Below are positions 38,037 through 45,852 of a stretch of 64,000 nt of DNA, one piece after another (positions within the stretch are counted from its first letter, which is position 1; each line of letters starts with the position of its first letter). This DNA is from a virus. Location: positions 97,562 through 161,561 of the IMG/VR virus record IMGVR_UViG_3300045253_000023, one strand, 5' to 3'. Below the pieces are notes generated by a model, which saw only the letters and a program-made list of their open reading frames with translations, searched no databases and had not been told where the DNA came from. A program made the translations under genes and the position numbers.

Positions 38037-38252
38037 ATGAGTTCGGAAGAAGACCGCAGCCGCCGAAACAAGCGCCTGAAAGTCAAGAATTCGCATCACG
38101 CATCCCACAAACATGATGGTGCGCCCAAGAAGAAATTGGAACCGCATCATCGCCATGGCCGAATCGACAATGTGCTTCATGAAATTGTCGGCACGGAAAA
38201 GGCAGCAGTCAATGGGAGATTGTCACTTGATCTCCAAATAGATACTGAGTAG
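38037..38252 (+). CDS. His/Lys-rich hypothetical protein (71 aa)
   Basis: The N-terminal 45 residues are extremely basic and His-rich (RSRRNKRLKVKNSHHASHKH), likely disordered and nucleic-acid or metal binding; the C-terminus is a normal amphipathic segment. AGGAG precedes the ATG. Function unknown. Confidence 0.55.
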   Translation: MSSEEDRSRRNKRLKVKNSHHASHKHDGAPKKKLEPHHRHGRIDNVLHEIVGTEKAAVNGRLSLDLQIDTE

Positions 38253-38269
38253 TCCGATCGGCTTCTCTG

Positions 38270-38277
38270 TATAAGTA
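38270..38277 (+). promoter_or_regulatory. possible late promoter box
   Basis: TATAAGTA, the closest match in the window to the T4 late promoter TATAAATA, is 37 bases before the ATG of the outer-membrane protein gene. Confidence 0.5.
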
Positions 38278-38313
38278 ACATCCATCGTGTATCTCAATTG
38301 AGGAGTAACAACC

Positions 38314-38958
38314 ATGAAATTCAAGTTCTATTCAATCTTGTTTGCCATTGTGGCAGCTGTATCCTTCGCAGGATCAGCATTTGCACAGGTAGCAGAATCA
38401 GTTCCTGCTGATGCTCTGTCCTACACATACGTGCAAGGCGCATATCAGTACGACAACATCAACGGCGCAAATGCAGTCAACACCCATGGTGGTGCTGTCA
38501 ATGCTTCCGTGAATCTTGGCACATCGCCATTCTTCGTTGTTGGTAGCTTCGATCGATTGTCCGACGCCAATGCCTTTGCTGGTGGTGTTGACACATATCG
38601 TCTCGGTGCTGGTCTCCATGTTCCTCTGGCCTTGTCGGTGGATGCTTATGGAACCGCTGGTGTATTGAAGACTTCAGTGACTGCTGTTGATCCAAACAGT
38701 CAGTTCAACATCACCATTCCACGTGACTTCACGACCTATGGATATGATTTTGAGGCAGGCTTGCGAGCCGCACTCACAGATCGCATTCAGGTCAAGGGTG
38801 GAGTTCAAGAAGAGCGTTTGACGCGCACTTCTGATTGGACGACATATGGTTTGGGTGAAGTCTTGTTCAAGGTGACAAATCATGTGGACTTGGTGGGTGC
38901 ATTGCGTGCCAATCAGGATGATCGCATCTTGTCAGGTGGAGTTCGAGTCGAACTGTAA
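38314..38958 (+). CDS. outer-membrane beta-barrel protein
   Basis: A signal peptide (cut after Ala24 in GSAFA-Q) precedes a sequence of alternating strands with aromatic girdles (LSYTYVQGAYQY, YRLGAGLHVPL, TYGYDFEAGLRAAL, VLFKVTNHVDLVGAL), compatible with an eight-strand barrel of the Ail/opacity type. The C-terminus is RVEL rather than the usual Phe/Trp. The mature part has about 190 residues. In phages such proteins can alter host adhesion, block other phages or protect from complement. AGGAG precedes the ATG, and a strong terminator follows. Confidence 0.7.
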   Translation: MKFKFYSILFAIVAAVSFAGSAFAQVAESVPADALSYTYVQGAYQYDNINGANAVNTHGGAVNASVNLGTSPFFVVGSFDRLSDANAFAGGVDTYRLGAGLHVPLALSVDAYGTAGVLKTSVTAVDPNSQFNITIPRDFTTYGYDFEAGLRAALTDRIQVKGGVQEERLTRTSDWTTYGLGEVLFKVTNHVDLVGALRANQDDRILSGGVRVEL

Positions 38959-38993
38959 GCCTTGAATTATTAGAGTGACATAATGTAATTGAC

Positions 38994-39020
38994 AAGGCCG
39001 CAGCAATGCGGCCTTGTTTG
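38994..39020 (+). terminator. intrinsic terminator
   Basis: AAGGCCGCA, loop GCAA, TGCGGCCTT, then GTTTGT. It ends the outer-membrane protein unit. Confidence 0.85.
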
Positions 39021-39059
39021 TCTCACAGTCAAATCCCAGTCTCGATGGAGTATGCCAAC

Positions 39060-39248
39060 ATGCTTACCATGTCTCCTGCTGAATTTGAACAACTCCCTGA
39101 TGTTTCGGTGGGTCAACTCTTTGACAACCACATCGGCGAGTACAAACTTTCCAACTCAGTTGCTGTTCACGTCAGTGTGAAAGCGAATGGGCGCAAGTCC
39201 CTCATCTTTGAACCAGTCCAACTTCGCAAGCATTCTCATGACCTTTGA
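39060..39248 (+). CDS. hypothetical protein (62 aa)
   Basis: The ATG at 39060 has GGAG nine bases upstream; an ATG at 39045 is an alternative. The product (LTMSPAEFEQLPDVSVGQLF) is soluble with no known motif. It overlaps the exonuclease gene by 11 bases. Confidence 0.55.
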   Translation: MLTMSPAEFEQLPDVSVGQLFDNHIGEYKLSNSVAVHVSVKANGRKSLIFEPVQLRKHSHDL

Positions 39249-39936
39249 ACTTGATCTCGTCAAGAAAAGCAACATCACATTCAGACGACGCAAGTCTTCA
39301 ATCGGGCGCATATACGAGAATGGTCTTGATCGGCTGGTATCTGTTACCACGTTCTTGGCATTGACATCAGACAAGGATGGCTATCTAGAACAGTGGCGCG
39401 CTCTTGTTGGTGAAGAAAAAGCTGATCTCATCAGCAAAACAGCTGCGGCGCGTGGTCATTCACTTCATCATGCAATGGAAGCATTCCTTCTCGGCAATGA
39501 CAATCCACCCATCATTGGAGCAGATGTGCGCATGCTCTTCAGGAGCCTCAAGGCGCAAATCTCTGCCAATTTAAGCGTGGTCTATGGGATTGAGCTGCCG
39601 TTGTACTCCAAAACTCTAGGATTGGCAGGAACAACAGACTGCATTGGCAGATGGAAGGGCAAATTGGCTGTTGTTGACTGGAAGAACAGTCGCAACGACA
39701 AAGAACTGGACATGGTGCAAGACTACTTTCTCCAAGCTGTAGCATACGCACTGATGTTCTATGATATGTATGGTAAAATGCCAGAGTTGTTAGTGGTTCC
39801 TGTGTTTTGTGTCAACGGGGAGTCTCGAATATTCGAGGCTGACATCAAGGATCATCTGTCTGCATTCCATGCAAGATGGACGAAATTCAAGGAGTTGATG
39901 AATGAAAAGGACTTCCAAATTGGCGAGTACGAGTAA
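39238..39936 (+). CDS. PD-(D/E)XK exonuclease (MGME1/RecB-like)
   Basis: The 232-residue protein has the nuclease core: GHSLHHAMEAFLLG (helix with Glu), AGTTDCIGRW with the first catalytic Asp and VVDWKNS with the D-x-K motif, followed by the QDYFLQAVAYALMF helix. This layout is that of the Cas4/RecB/MGME1 group of PD-(D/E)XK nucleases, which degrade single-stranded DNA from ends. The start at 39238 is internal to the end of the previous gene; the longer frame would cover it. Confidence 0.78.
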   Translation: MTFELDLVKKSNITFRRRKSSIGRIYENGLDRLVSVTTFLALTSDKDGYLEQWRALVGEEKADLISKTAAARGHSLHHAMEAFLLGNDNPPIIGADVRMLFRSLKAQISANLSVVYGIELPLYSKTLGLAGTTDCIGRWKGKLAVVDWKNSRNDKELDMVQDYFLQAVAYALMFYDMYGKMPELLVVPVFCVNGESRIFEADIKDHLSAFHARWTKFKELMNEKDFQIGEYE

Positions 39937-40258
39937 CAGGAAAGCCAAGAAGAAACCTATGAAGAATGCAAAGAAGGTCAGCAAGCAAGCTGCAATGCCA
40001 TGTGCGTTGCCGAAGAAGGGACCAGGCATCTACAAGTTCACCAGAAACAATGTTGAGTTCTATGAATACTGGCGTGAAGTCGTCAATCCAACAACCAACA
40101 AGAAAGAACTCAAGTGCCTCGGAATCACAAATGTTGTTGCACTTGGACAAGATGGGCTGGAATCAATGAAGATGTTTCTTGATGACGCCTGGCAAGAAAA
40201 ACAGCCCGATGAACTCAAGAAGTTTGTCGAAGACATGAAGGCGAAAGGAATTCATTGA
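39902..40258 (+). CDS. basic hypothetical protein (118 aa)
   Basis: The N-terminus is lysine-rich (NRKAKKKPMKNAKKVSKQ) and likely binds DNA. A compact domain follows (IYKFTRNNVEFYEYWREVV). It overlaps the exonuclease gene by 35 bases and ends just before the thymidylate synthase homologue. Confidence 0.6.
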   Translation: MKRTSKLASTSNRKAKKKPMKNAKKVSKQAAMPCALPKKGPGIYKFTRNNVEFYEYWREVVNPTTNKKELKCLGITNVVALGQDGLESMKMFLDDAWQEKQPDELKKFVEDMKAKGIH

Positions 40259-40259
40259 T

Positions 40260-41189
40260 ATGAAGAACCAGTACGAACATGACTATCTCGCATTGTTGCG
40301 CAAGTGCCTTGATGAAGGTGTTGGCGTGGAATCAGATCGCACCAAGATTGGAACCATCCAACTGACTGGTCAGACATTGGTTGCTGACAAGGTGGGAATG
40401 GAGTTTCCGACTCTGACAACGAGACCAACACCATTTCGTATTGCGTTCTGGGAAACAATGATGTTCCTCAATGGCATCACAGACACCAACTTTTTGGTCG
40501 ACAAAGACATCACCATCTGGCAAGCCAACACGACTCGCGAGTTCCTTGATGCTCGTGGATTGATTCATGTTCCGGAAGGCGACATGGGCAAGGGTTATGG
40601 CTTCCAGTGGCGTAATTTCGGTGGCGATGCCATGGGCGATCAGAAGGGTGTTGATCAGATTGCCAGTGTCTTGCACTCTCTTGAGAACGATCCATTTGGT
40701 CGTCGTCATCTCATTTCAACCTGGAATCCACAGCAACTGAATCAAATGGCGCTGCCGCCATGCCACATCATCAACCAATACATGATGGTGGAATTGCGCC
40801 CAGATGATTGCTATCGACTGGATTCGACCTTCTACATGCGTTCATGCGACATGGTGTATGGACTTCCATTCAACATGCAAGCATATGCATTCCTGAACAT
40901 TGCGTTCGCGGATTATCTGTCTCATACCAAAACCTATCGCGCCAAGAACATCAACGTGCTCCCTGGCAAGGTAACATTCATGGGTGGTGATTGCCACATC
41001 TATCGTAACCAGGTTGACATGGTCAGAGAACAGCTTGAGCGCGCACCATATGATGGAACGCAACTCAAGCTGGGCTATCCTATTCTCTCATTCAACCAAT
41101 TGTTGAATCTGTCATACGCAAAGGATGTTCGCATTGCGGCATTCAAGCGTCATGCTCAGTTCGACAATCGTCCGCCAATGGCTCAATGA
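40260..41189 (+). CDS. thymidylate synthase homologue (TS or dUMP hydroxymethylase)
   Basis: The 309-residue protein aligns with the TS family: ALPPCHIINQY with catalytic Cys168, YMRSCDMVYGLPFNMQAYA (192-210), GDMGKGYGFQWRNFGG and GGDCHIYRNQ. Asn205 in PFN is the residue that sets dUMP preference (dCMP hydroxymethylases have Asp). The W-Q-A-N and DMGKGYG stretches and the C-terminus (PPMAQ) diverge from canonical TS (DLGPVYG, MAV). A hydroxymethyl-transferring version making hmdUMP is thus possible, which would fit a modified-thymine phage. DHFR is at 32764. The gene converges with phoH, overlapping by seven bases. Confidence 0.85.
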   Translation: MKNQYEHDYLALLRKCLDEGVGVESDRTKIGTIQLTGQTLVADKVGMEFPTLTTRPTPFRIAFWETMMFLNGITDTNFLVDKDITIWQANTTREFLDARGLIHVPEGDMGKGYGFQWRNFGGDAMGDQKGVDQIASVLHSLENDPFGRRHLISTWNPQQLNQMALPPCHIINQYMMVELRPDDCYRLDSTFYMRSCDMVYGLPFNMQAYAFLNIAFADYLSHTKTYRAKNINVLPGKVTFMGGDCHIYRNQVDMVREQLERAPYDGTQLKLGYPILSFNQLLNLSYAKDVRIAAFKRHAQFDNRPPMAQ

Positions 41190-41866
41190 CCAACTTTAGC
41201 GAAAGCCTCAATCCACATACGACACTGACCACTTCTGACGATGTCATCAAGACAGAACTCAATAACAGGGACGGGAAGCAGTTGGTTTGCGATCATGTTC
41301 AAGACAACCCTGAGCCCACTTCCCTCTTTGAGAGAGCACTGCGCAACATCCCCATCCACGATGGTCTTGGTCCCTTCACCAAGGCGAGTGAGGAACATTT
41401 TCAGTTCGAATGGTGAGGAGTTCTGAGCTTCATCCAGGATGATGAAGGCATTCTTGAATGAGCGACCTTGCATCTGCTCAAATGGCGCAAACTCAATGTC
41501 ATGGTTCTTGCGCGCAATCTCGTATTTGCCTTCACCCAGCTTCTCAAGCAGGACTTCGGTGATTGGACGGAACCATGGCTCAAGTTTCTCATCAAGAGAA
41601 CCAGGAAGCAAACCAGCGCTCTTGCCAACAGGAATCATTGGGCGTGTGAGGATGATCTTGCTGATTGTGCCGCGAATATACAACTCTGCGGCGATCGCCG
41701 CAGCGCAGTAAGTTTTACCTGTGCCTGCTGGACCAAGACAAAAGACTGTGGGGCTGCGATATATCGCCTGAATGTATTCCTTTTGCTTATCATTCAGTGG
41801 TAGAACTGGCTTGGACTTCTCGAGTTGCTGTTCTTTCCAACGGTCTTGCTTGGTCTTTTTGGTCAT
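41183..41866 (-). CDS. phoH: PhoH-like ATPase
   Basis: The 227-residue protein has GPAGTGKTYCAAAIA (45-59, Walker A), LTRPMIPVGKSAGLLPG, FIILDEAQNSSPFELKMFLTRLG (Walker B) and VDGDVAQCSL, all typical of PhoH, an SF1-like ATPase common in phages. It may be an RNA helicase or nuclease partner. It is the only minus-strand gene in the first 50 kb, convergent with the TS homologue and divergent from the SLOG gene. GGAAGGAG precedes its ATG. Confidence 0.92.
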   Translation of the reverse strand: MTKKTKQDRWKEQQLEKSKPVLPLNDKQKEYIQAIYRSPTVFCLGPAGTGKTYCAAAIAAELYIRGTISKIILTRPMIPVGKSAGLLPGSLDEKLEPWFRPITEVLLEKLGEGKYEIARKNHDIEFAPFEQMQGRSFKNAFIILDEAQNSSPFELKMFLTRLGEGTKTIVDGDVAQCSLKEGSGLRVVLNMIANQLLPVPVIEFCLDDIVRSGQCRMWIEAFAKVGH

Positions 41867-41916
41867 GGACTTTCGTCTCCTTCCGTGGTTGAGGAATCAT
41901 GACTACTTACACCAGC

Positions 41917-41945
41917 TTTACTTTTACTTGAATGTCAGGTAGAAT
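41917..41945 (+). promoter_or_regulatory. sigma70-like promoter, probably leaderless
   Basis: TTTACT (41917-41922), 17 bases and TAGAAT (41940-41945). The expected transcription start is about 41952, right at the ATG (41953) of the SLOG gene, so the mRNA may have no leader. Confidence 0.65.
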
Positions 41946-41952
41946 AGGGTCT

Positions 41953-42399
41953 ATGATAGTCAAATCACTAGGGTTTACAGGCACTGCGCTCGGCATGACT
42001 CCAATCCAGAAACATCTGGTAGATAAGTTCGTGCGCATGTATCAACCAGATGAAGCTCATCATGGAGACTGCGTTGGCGCTGATGCACAATTTCACGACA
42101 TTGTTTGCGAACCACTATTCCGCGCGAGTGTGAGAACCATCGTTCATGTTCATCCACCAGAAAATCCAAAAGCAAGAGCCTGGAAGAAAGGTGATCGATT
42201 GCACCCAGAACGAGATTACATCGTACGCAACCATGACATCGTAAAGGCTTCTGCCATATTGCTTGCAACACCTGGACAAATGCGAGAACAACTGAGAAGT
42301 GGAACATGGTCAACAATTCGATACGCATGGTTCAGGAAAGTACCAACTCATGTGATCTTTCCAGATGGATTCATCCAGAATTCGGAAGTGTTTGATTAG
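41953..42399 (+). CDS. SLOG-domain protein
   Basis: The 148-residue protein has SLGFTGTALGMTPIQKHLV and HHGDCVGADAQFHDIV (36-51), then VRTIVHVHPPENPKARAW, the pattern of the SLOG/DprA-YspA-like Rossmann family (G-T/S-G and H-G-x-A-x-G-A-D) that bind nucleotide-derived ligands. The frame could also start at ATG 41932, but that codon lies inside the promoter spacer. There is no good ribosome binding site. It might sense a nucleotide signal in a defence or counter-defence setting. Confidence 0.7.
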   Translation: MIVKSLGFTGTALGMTPIQKHLVDKFVRMYQPDEAHHGDCVGADAQFHDIVCEPLFRASVRTIVHVHPPENPKARAWKKGDRLHPERDYIVRNHDIVKASAILLATPGQMREQLRSGTWSTIRYAWFRKVPTHVIFPDGFIQNSEVFD

Positions 42400-42400
42400 G

Positions 42401-42446
42401 TTGGAAATTTAGTGCTTGACTTTTGCGTTCTATGAGAGTAGAATAG
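42401..42446 (+). promoter_or_regulatory. early-type sigma70 promoter, copy 10
   Basis: TTGGAAATTTAGTGC, then TTGACT (42416-42421), 17 bases and TAGAAT (42439-42444). It precedes a gene block starting with a secreted protein. Confidence 0.85.
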
Positions 42447-42471
42447 TTTCTGTCAATCACTCAGGTGCCAA

Positions 42472-42846
42472 ATGAAATCCACCGCGTTGTTTGTGTGTCT
42501 CGCTGTTTCTTCCTCAGCATTTGCTGATGGTTTGAACTCCATCCACATCGATTACATCGATGGGCATCAAGAAACAGTTTCATGGTGCAGCACACAAGTC
42601 AGTGATGAAGACCTAACTGCCACTTGCGACAACAGCATCTCTTCGACAAACGCAATCCAGGCTCCAATCACGAATGATTCACCCAATGTGAAGCTGACAG
42701 TGATGTCTCCTCATTTTGATTTCGTCCCATCTGATGGGTTCTGCGTCCAAACCAAGTTGACTCAACACACTGATGCGCACCAAACTATCAGCGAATATGA
42801 AGTCAATTGTGGTGACGTGATCTTCCGGAATAGGTTTGACTCATAA
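42472..42846 (+). CDS. secreted Cys-containing protein (124 aa)
   Basis: MKSTALFVCLAVSSSAFA is a signal peptide (cut after Ala18). The mature domain has four Cys (SWCST, ATCDN, GFCVQ, VNCGD) that can form two disulfides in the periplasm. It lies under an early promoter, which suggests an early envelope function such as superinfection exclusion. There is no clear family. Confidence 0.65.
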   Translation: MKSTALFVCLAVSSSAFADGLNSIHIDYIDGHQETVSWCSTQVSDEDLTATCDNSISSTNAIQAPITNDSPNVKLTVMSPHFDFVPSDGFCVQTKLTQHTDAHQTISEYEVNCGDVIFRNRFDS

Positions 42847-43088
42847 TGTACAGACTTTCGTATCAAGTCACCACACCATCTGCGCTGTTTCCCCGAGTTG
42901 GTAATGTGTACGTGATCACCAATTCGTGTCTTGAAACCCTCTGCAATGAGTTCAAAGCAATCCAAGCTGAGTTCCGTGCTGAGGCACACAATGCTGAGAT
43001 TGTTGAAATCATTCGTGTGAGTCCTGTTCACGAAAGTGAATATGAAGACTTCTTGGAGCCACTCAATGTCGCTACCAACACAGGCTGA
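42846..43088 (+). CDS. hypothetical protein (80 aa)
   Basis: The ATG shares a base with the TAA of the previous gene (TAATG). The protein is alpha/beta with a beta-rich start (MYRLSYQVTTPSALFPRVGN). It overlaps the next gene by 23 bases. Function unknown. Confidence 0.55.
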   Translation: MYRLSYQVTTPSALFPRVGNVYVITNSCLETLCNEFKAIQAEFRAEAHNAEIVEIIRVSPVHESEYEDFLEPLNVATNTG

Positions 43089-43224
43089 TTGGGGCAGTCA
43101 AGTCGTATTGCTTCATGCATCGACACCTCAGAAGATTTTCTTCACTGCTCTTGGCGGTGGTTACGCTTTTTCATGCCCACGTGACCAGTGGGAAGCAAAC
43201 AAACTGGTTGACGTTTCTCTATAA
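43066..43224 (+). CDS. hypothetical protein (52 aa)
   Basis: TTGGAG lies upstream of the ATG at 43066, inside the end of the previous gene. The short product is hydrophobic in the middle (KIFFTALGGGYAFSC) but not long enough to be a sure membrane helix. Function unknown. Confidence 0.5.
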   Translation: MSLPTQADWGSQVVLLHASTPQKIFFTALGGGYAFSCPRDQWEANKLVDVSL

Positions 43225-43247
43225 CTCACATATCTGGAGTCTACATC

Positions 43248-43799
43248 ATGTTTCTTGAACACGTTGAACAAGTTCGCACCCCACAAACTGAAGCTGAACA
43301 GCTTTCCAACATGGCCGCTCAGTATCTTTCCGCTGTACCTGTGGTTGGGGCATCGCTCAGTTCTGCAATCAGCAAGGTTGAGAGATATGTTGCTGAGCAT
43401 CCAGAATCCGCGTCTGATGTTGCCAATTCCGAAGGTTTCGGCGCAATGCTCAATGCTCGTGCGCTGATCATCAAGCTGGCAGCAATCAACACCTTGACCC
43501 TGGTTCAGTTCCGTCATCTGGAACGCGAAACTGACACTCTCTCGCTGTTCAGTCAGGCTTTCCGTGAAGACCTGGAGCGTGCGCGCGAAACAATTGCCAA
43601 TGCTGAAGCCGAAGTGGCTCGCAAAGAAGGCGTCATTCAACGTTTGTTGAGTGCCAATGTCCAGAAGGTTCAAGAGCGCAAGGAAATTCTGCTGGGTCTT
43701 GCCACCTGGTTGCTTGAAGGCGTCGAGCGCACTCATGCTGAACTCGATGACACCGAAGCACTGTTGCGCAAGCTGGACACAAACAAACCAAAGGTGTAA
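43248..43799 (+). CDS. coiled-coil protein (183 aa)
   Basis: TGGAG lies ahead of the ATG. Residues 105-175 form a long charged helix (FREDLERARETIANAEAEVA, then VARKEGVIQRLLSANVQKVQ), a probable coiled coil; the N-terminal half is helical with a short Ala/Val/Ser-rich segment. It could be a scaffolding or tail-assembly chaperone-like protein, but its position among early genes argues otherwise. Function unknown. Confidence 0.6.
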   Translation: MFLEHVEQVRTPQTEAEQLSNMAAQYLSAVPVVGASLSSAISKVERYVAEHPESASDVANSEGFGAMLNARALIIKLAAINTLTLVQFRHLERETDTLSLFSQAFREDLERARETIANAEAEVARKEGVIQRLLSANVQKVQERKEILLGLATWLLEGVERTHAELDDTEALLRKLDTNKPKV

Positions 43800-43803
43800 G
43801 AAT

Positions 43804-44169
43804 ATGACACTTGCCAACCATGACTTTGTTGATCCAAACCACACAGCAATGTCTGTGTGGGACTGGAAGAATGCGCCGCAGTGGGCCAAGAACCAGGTGA
43901 ATGTTTCACCTGCCTGGGAAGGCGCATGGGTGGCTGTGCTGGACACTATCAAGTGGCCGAACTGGCGCGACATCCCATTGTTCCAATCTGGCACGCCATT
44001 CGGCGAGTCCGTCGTCTCAACATTTCATGGTTTCTATGTAGTCATTGTGGGTCTCCGTCATCGCAAGAGCACCGTTGTGCCTTTCGATCCAAATGACAAG
44101 ACACCCAACAAATTGAAGGCAGGTGCACAGCTTCAATACGAGCAGGAAGACGTTCGACAAGTGGCTTGA
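43804..44169 (+). CDS. hypothetical protein (121 aa)
   Basis: The ATG at 43804 follows the preceding stop by four bases. The protein is Trp-rich in the first third (MSVWDWKNAPQWAKNQVNVS) and beta-rich later. Its 3' end overlaps the promoter for the dioxygenase gene. No family is recognised. Confidence 0.6.
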   Translation: MTLANHDFVDPNHTAMSVWDWKNAPQWAKNQVNVSPAWEGAWVAVLDTIKWPNWRDIPLFQSGTPFGESVVSTFHGFYVVIVGLRHRKSTVVPFDPNDKTPNKLKAGAQLQYEQEDVRQVA

Positions 44170-44194
44170 CTTTCGGTTTGAAACCTTCTACAAT
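44166..44194 (+). promoter_or_regulatory. sigma70 promoter for the dioxygenase gene
   Basis: TTGACT (44166-44171), 17 bases and TACAAT (44189-44194). The predicted transcription start (about 44201) is only three bases ahead of the ATG at 44204, giving a nearly leaderless mRNA. Confidence 0.7.
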
Positions 44195-44203
44195 AGAGAT
44201 ACT

Positions 44204-45559
44204 ATGAGCAAATCAGTCCAGATTTACAACGCACCACGCAAACTGAACTGTGATCATCTCCTGGGAACTTTCCTGGGAGATGAACATTACAGCATGGTTG
44301 TTGATGATGACGTTGACTTCTATGCACCAACCAATCCACTTCATCCAAAGAACGATGAATCAACCATCCTGTTCAAGTTTCGCAAGAATGTGTTTCCTGC
44401 TGAACTTCAGAACTGCGCCTATGAGGGACTGATCCAGGCTGCTGGTCCATCACAGAATCGCGGTCTCGCTGCTGGTCCTCGCAATGAGAAGCTGCAGAAC
44501 AGGGATTGGGTCACAGCATTCCAGCTTGCTGTTCTCGAAGCATTCCTCGACACCGAGACACGTCTCGACGACAGTGATCCCATTGATCAAGTTATACTAA
44601 ATCAAGCTGCGAACAAGTATAACGGCACTCCATCACGTGGCCTTGTATGGCTTCGCAATCAGATCATCGCATCCGGAGAGACATATGAAGGCTTCTTCGA
44701 CAACTGGTTCGCTCGCACAAAACCCTTATCGCCTGTTGAACGATGCGCTGAGTCGAGGAGACTACAAGACAATTTCATCAGTGACACAACATATGCGAAC
44801 CCTGTCCTCTCAGGAATTGCTGGATTTTTTGATCGATATCCTCGAATTCCATACGGACGTGCGACGTCGTACACGGAAGCAAACCCTGATCTCTTCGCAA
44901 AGTCCTTCCCCTATCTCGCAGCATTGACCACATGCTTCAAGCATTTGTTGCCTCAACGATTTGCGAAGCAACAAGCAGCCTGCGACCAGCTTGATCCTCA
45001 CTTTGTCATTCCTGGTTCAGTGTTCACCACGCTGACAATCAACAAGACCTTCCGCACTGCTGCTCATCGAGACGCAGGTGACCTGGGTCGAGGCTTTTCC
45101 AATCTTGGTGTGATTCAACCACCAGGAAGCCGAGACTTCAAAGGCGGAATGTTGGTGTTGCCTGAGTATGAAGTGGCAATCAATATTCGACCTGGTGACC
45201 TGTTGCTGATTGCGAATCATGATGCAATCCATGGCAACACCGCTATTGAACCTGTCAGAGCAGATTGTTGCCCAGAATGTATTGAGCGTATGAGCATCGT
45301 GGCATACTTCCGCGAGTCCATGCTTGAGCTCGGCTCATGGGAATATGAGCAATATCGCCGCCAGTATGTTGAGCATCGCAAGGCGCTTGGCAAGAAGCAT
45401 CCAGACTCCAATGGTCCTTTGTGGAATGGTATATCGAAAGGAATGTGGGATGGTCCGGAATGGCGTGAGTTCTTGAGTTCAAAGGATGGTGGTCCAGAGA
45501 TGCTGGAGAAATACCACCCTCTATCAGCTGAAGGCAATCTCGAATCCTTCTTTACATAA
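44204..45559 (+). CDS. TET/JBP-family 2OG-Fe(II) dioxygenase
   Basis: The 451-residue protein carries the core of TET/JBP oxygenases: TLTINKTFRTAAHRDAGDLG with His288 and Asp290 (iron), GRGFSNLGVIQ, GGMLVLPEYEVAINIRPGD, NHDAIHGNTA with His343 (third iron ligand) and ERMSIVAYFRE with Arg362 (2-oxoglutarate). JBP enzymes hydroxylate thymine in DNA and TET enzymes oxidise 5-methylcytosine. Phage relatives make hydroxymethylated bases for hypermodification. Residues 1-240 are a separate N-terminal region. The kinase at 46056 and the PPlase-like operon at 3396-6568 fit a shared pathway. Confidence 0.82.
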   Translation: MSKSVQIYNAPRKLNCDHLLGTFLGDEHYSMVVDDDVDFYAPTNPLHPKNDESTILFKFRKNVFPAELQNCAYEGLIQAAGPSQNRGLAAGPRNEKLQNRDWVTAFQLAVLEAFLDTETRLDDSDPIDQVILNQAANKYNGTPSRGLVWLRNQIIASGETYEGFFDNWFARTKPLSPVERCAESRRLQDNFISDTTYANPVLSGIAGFFDRYPRIPYGRATSYTEANPDLFAKSFPYLAALTTCFKHLLPQRFAKQQAACDQLDPHFVIPGSVFTTLTINKTFRTAAHRDAGDLGRGFSNLGVIQPPGSRDFKGGMLVLPEYEVAINIRPGDLLLIANHDAIHGNTAIEPVRADCCPECIERMSIVAYFRESMLELGSWEYEQYRRQYVEHRKALGKKHPDSNGPLWNGISKGMWDGPEWREFLSSKDGGPEMLEKYHPLSAEGNLESFFT

Positions 45560-45566
45560 ACAACAG

Positions 45567-45573
45567 CTAAATA
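45567..45573 (+). promoter_or_regulatory. possible late promoter box
   Basis: CTAAATA, 43 bases ahead of the ATG at 45616, in the same position class as the other TAAATA boxes. Confidence 0.35.
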
Positions 45574-45615
45574 CTCATACAGGGTCAATTATTTGCTGTT
45601 TGGAGATGTACCGAA

Positions 45616-45852
45616 ATGGAAAAATTCAGAGCCTTCTTGTCTGATCTCAGAAAATCAAGCGTGACAGCACTTATTCTGCTGGCCATCATCGGAATGTTTG
45701 TGTACAACAACACTTCCCGATTGAACAACATCGAACACGCCTATTGTGAGAACGGAATTCTCGTGCTCCAGAAGCAAGACCAGGATTTGTACATGGTACT
45801 TGACTCTACGAACAAACCTGTCACATGTAAACTAAAGGATGAAGCACAATGA
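45616..45852 (+). CDS. single-span membrane protein (78 aa)
   Basis: Residues 15-31 (SVTALILLAIIGMFVYNN) form one membrane helix after a short basic N-terminus, so the C-terminal domain with two Cys is probably periplasmic. Its TGA overlaps the next ATG. The topology resembles an i-spanin, but it lacks a long coiled coil. Function unknown. Confidence 0.6.
   Translation: MEKFRAFLSDLRKSSVTALILLAIIGMFVYNNTSRLNNIEHAYCENGILVLQKQDQDLYMVLDSTNKPVTCKLKDEAQ

Noticed and set aside
43161-43994. Minus-strand open frame of 277 codons
   Set aside because: It mirrors the coiled-coil and following genes on the plus strand, and there is no minus-strand promoter or ribosome binding site.
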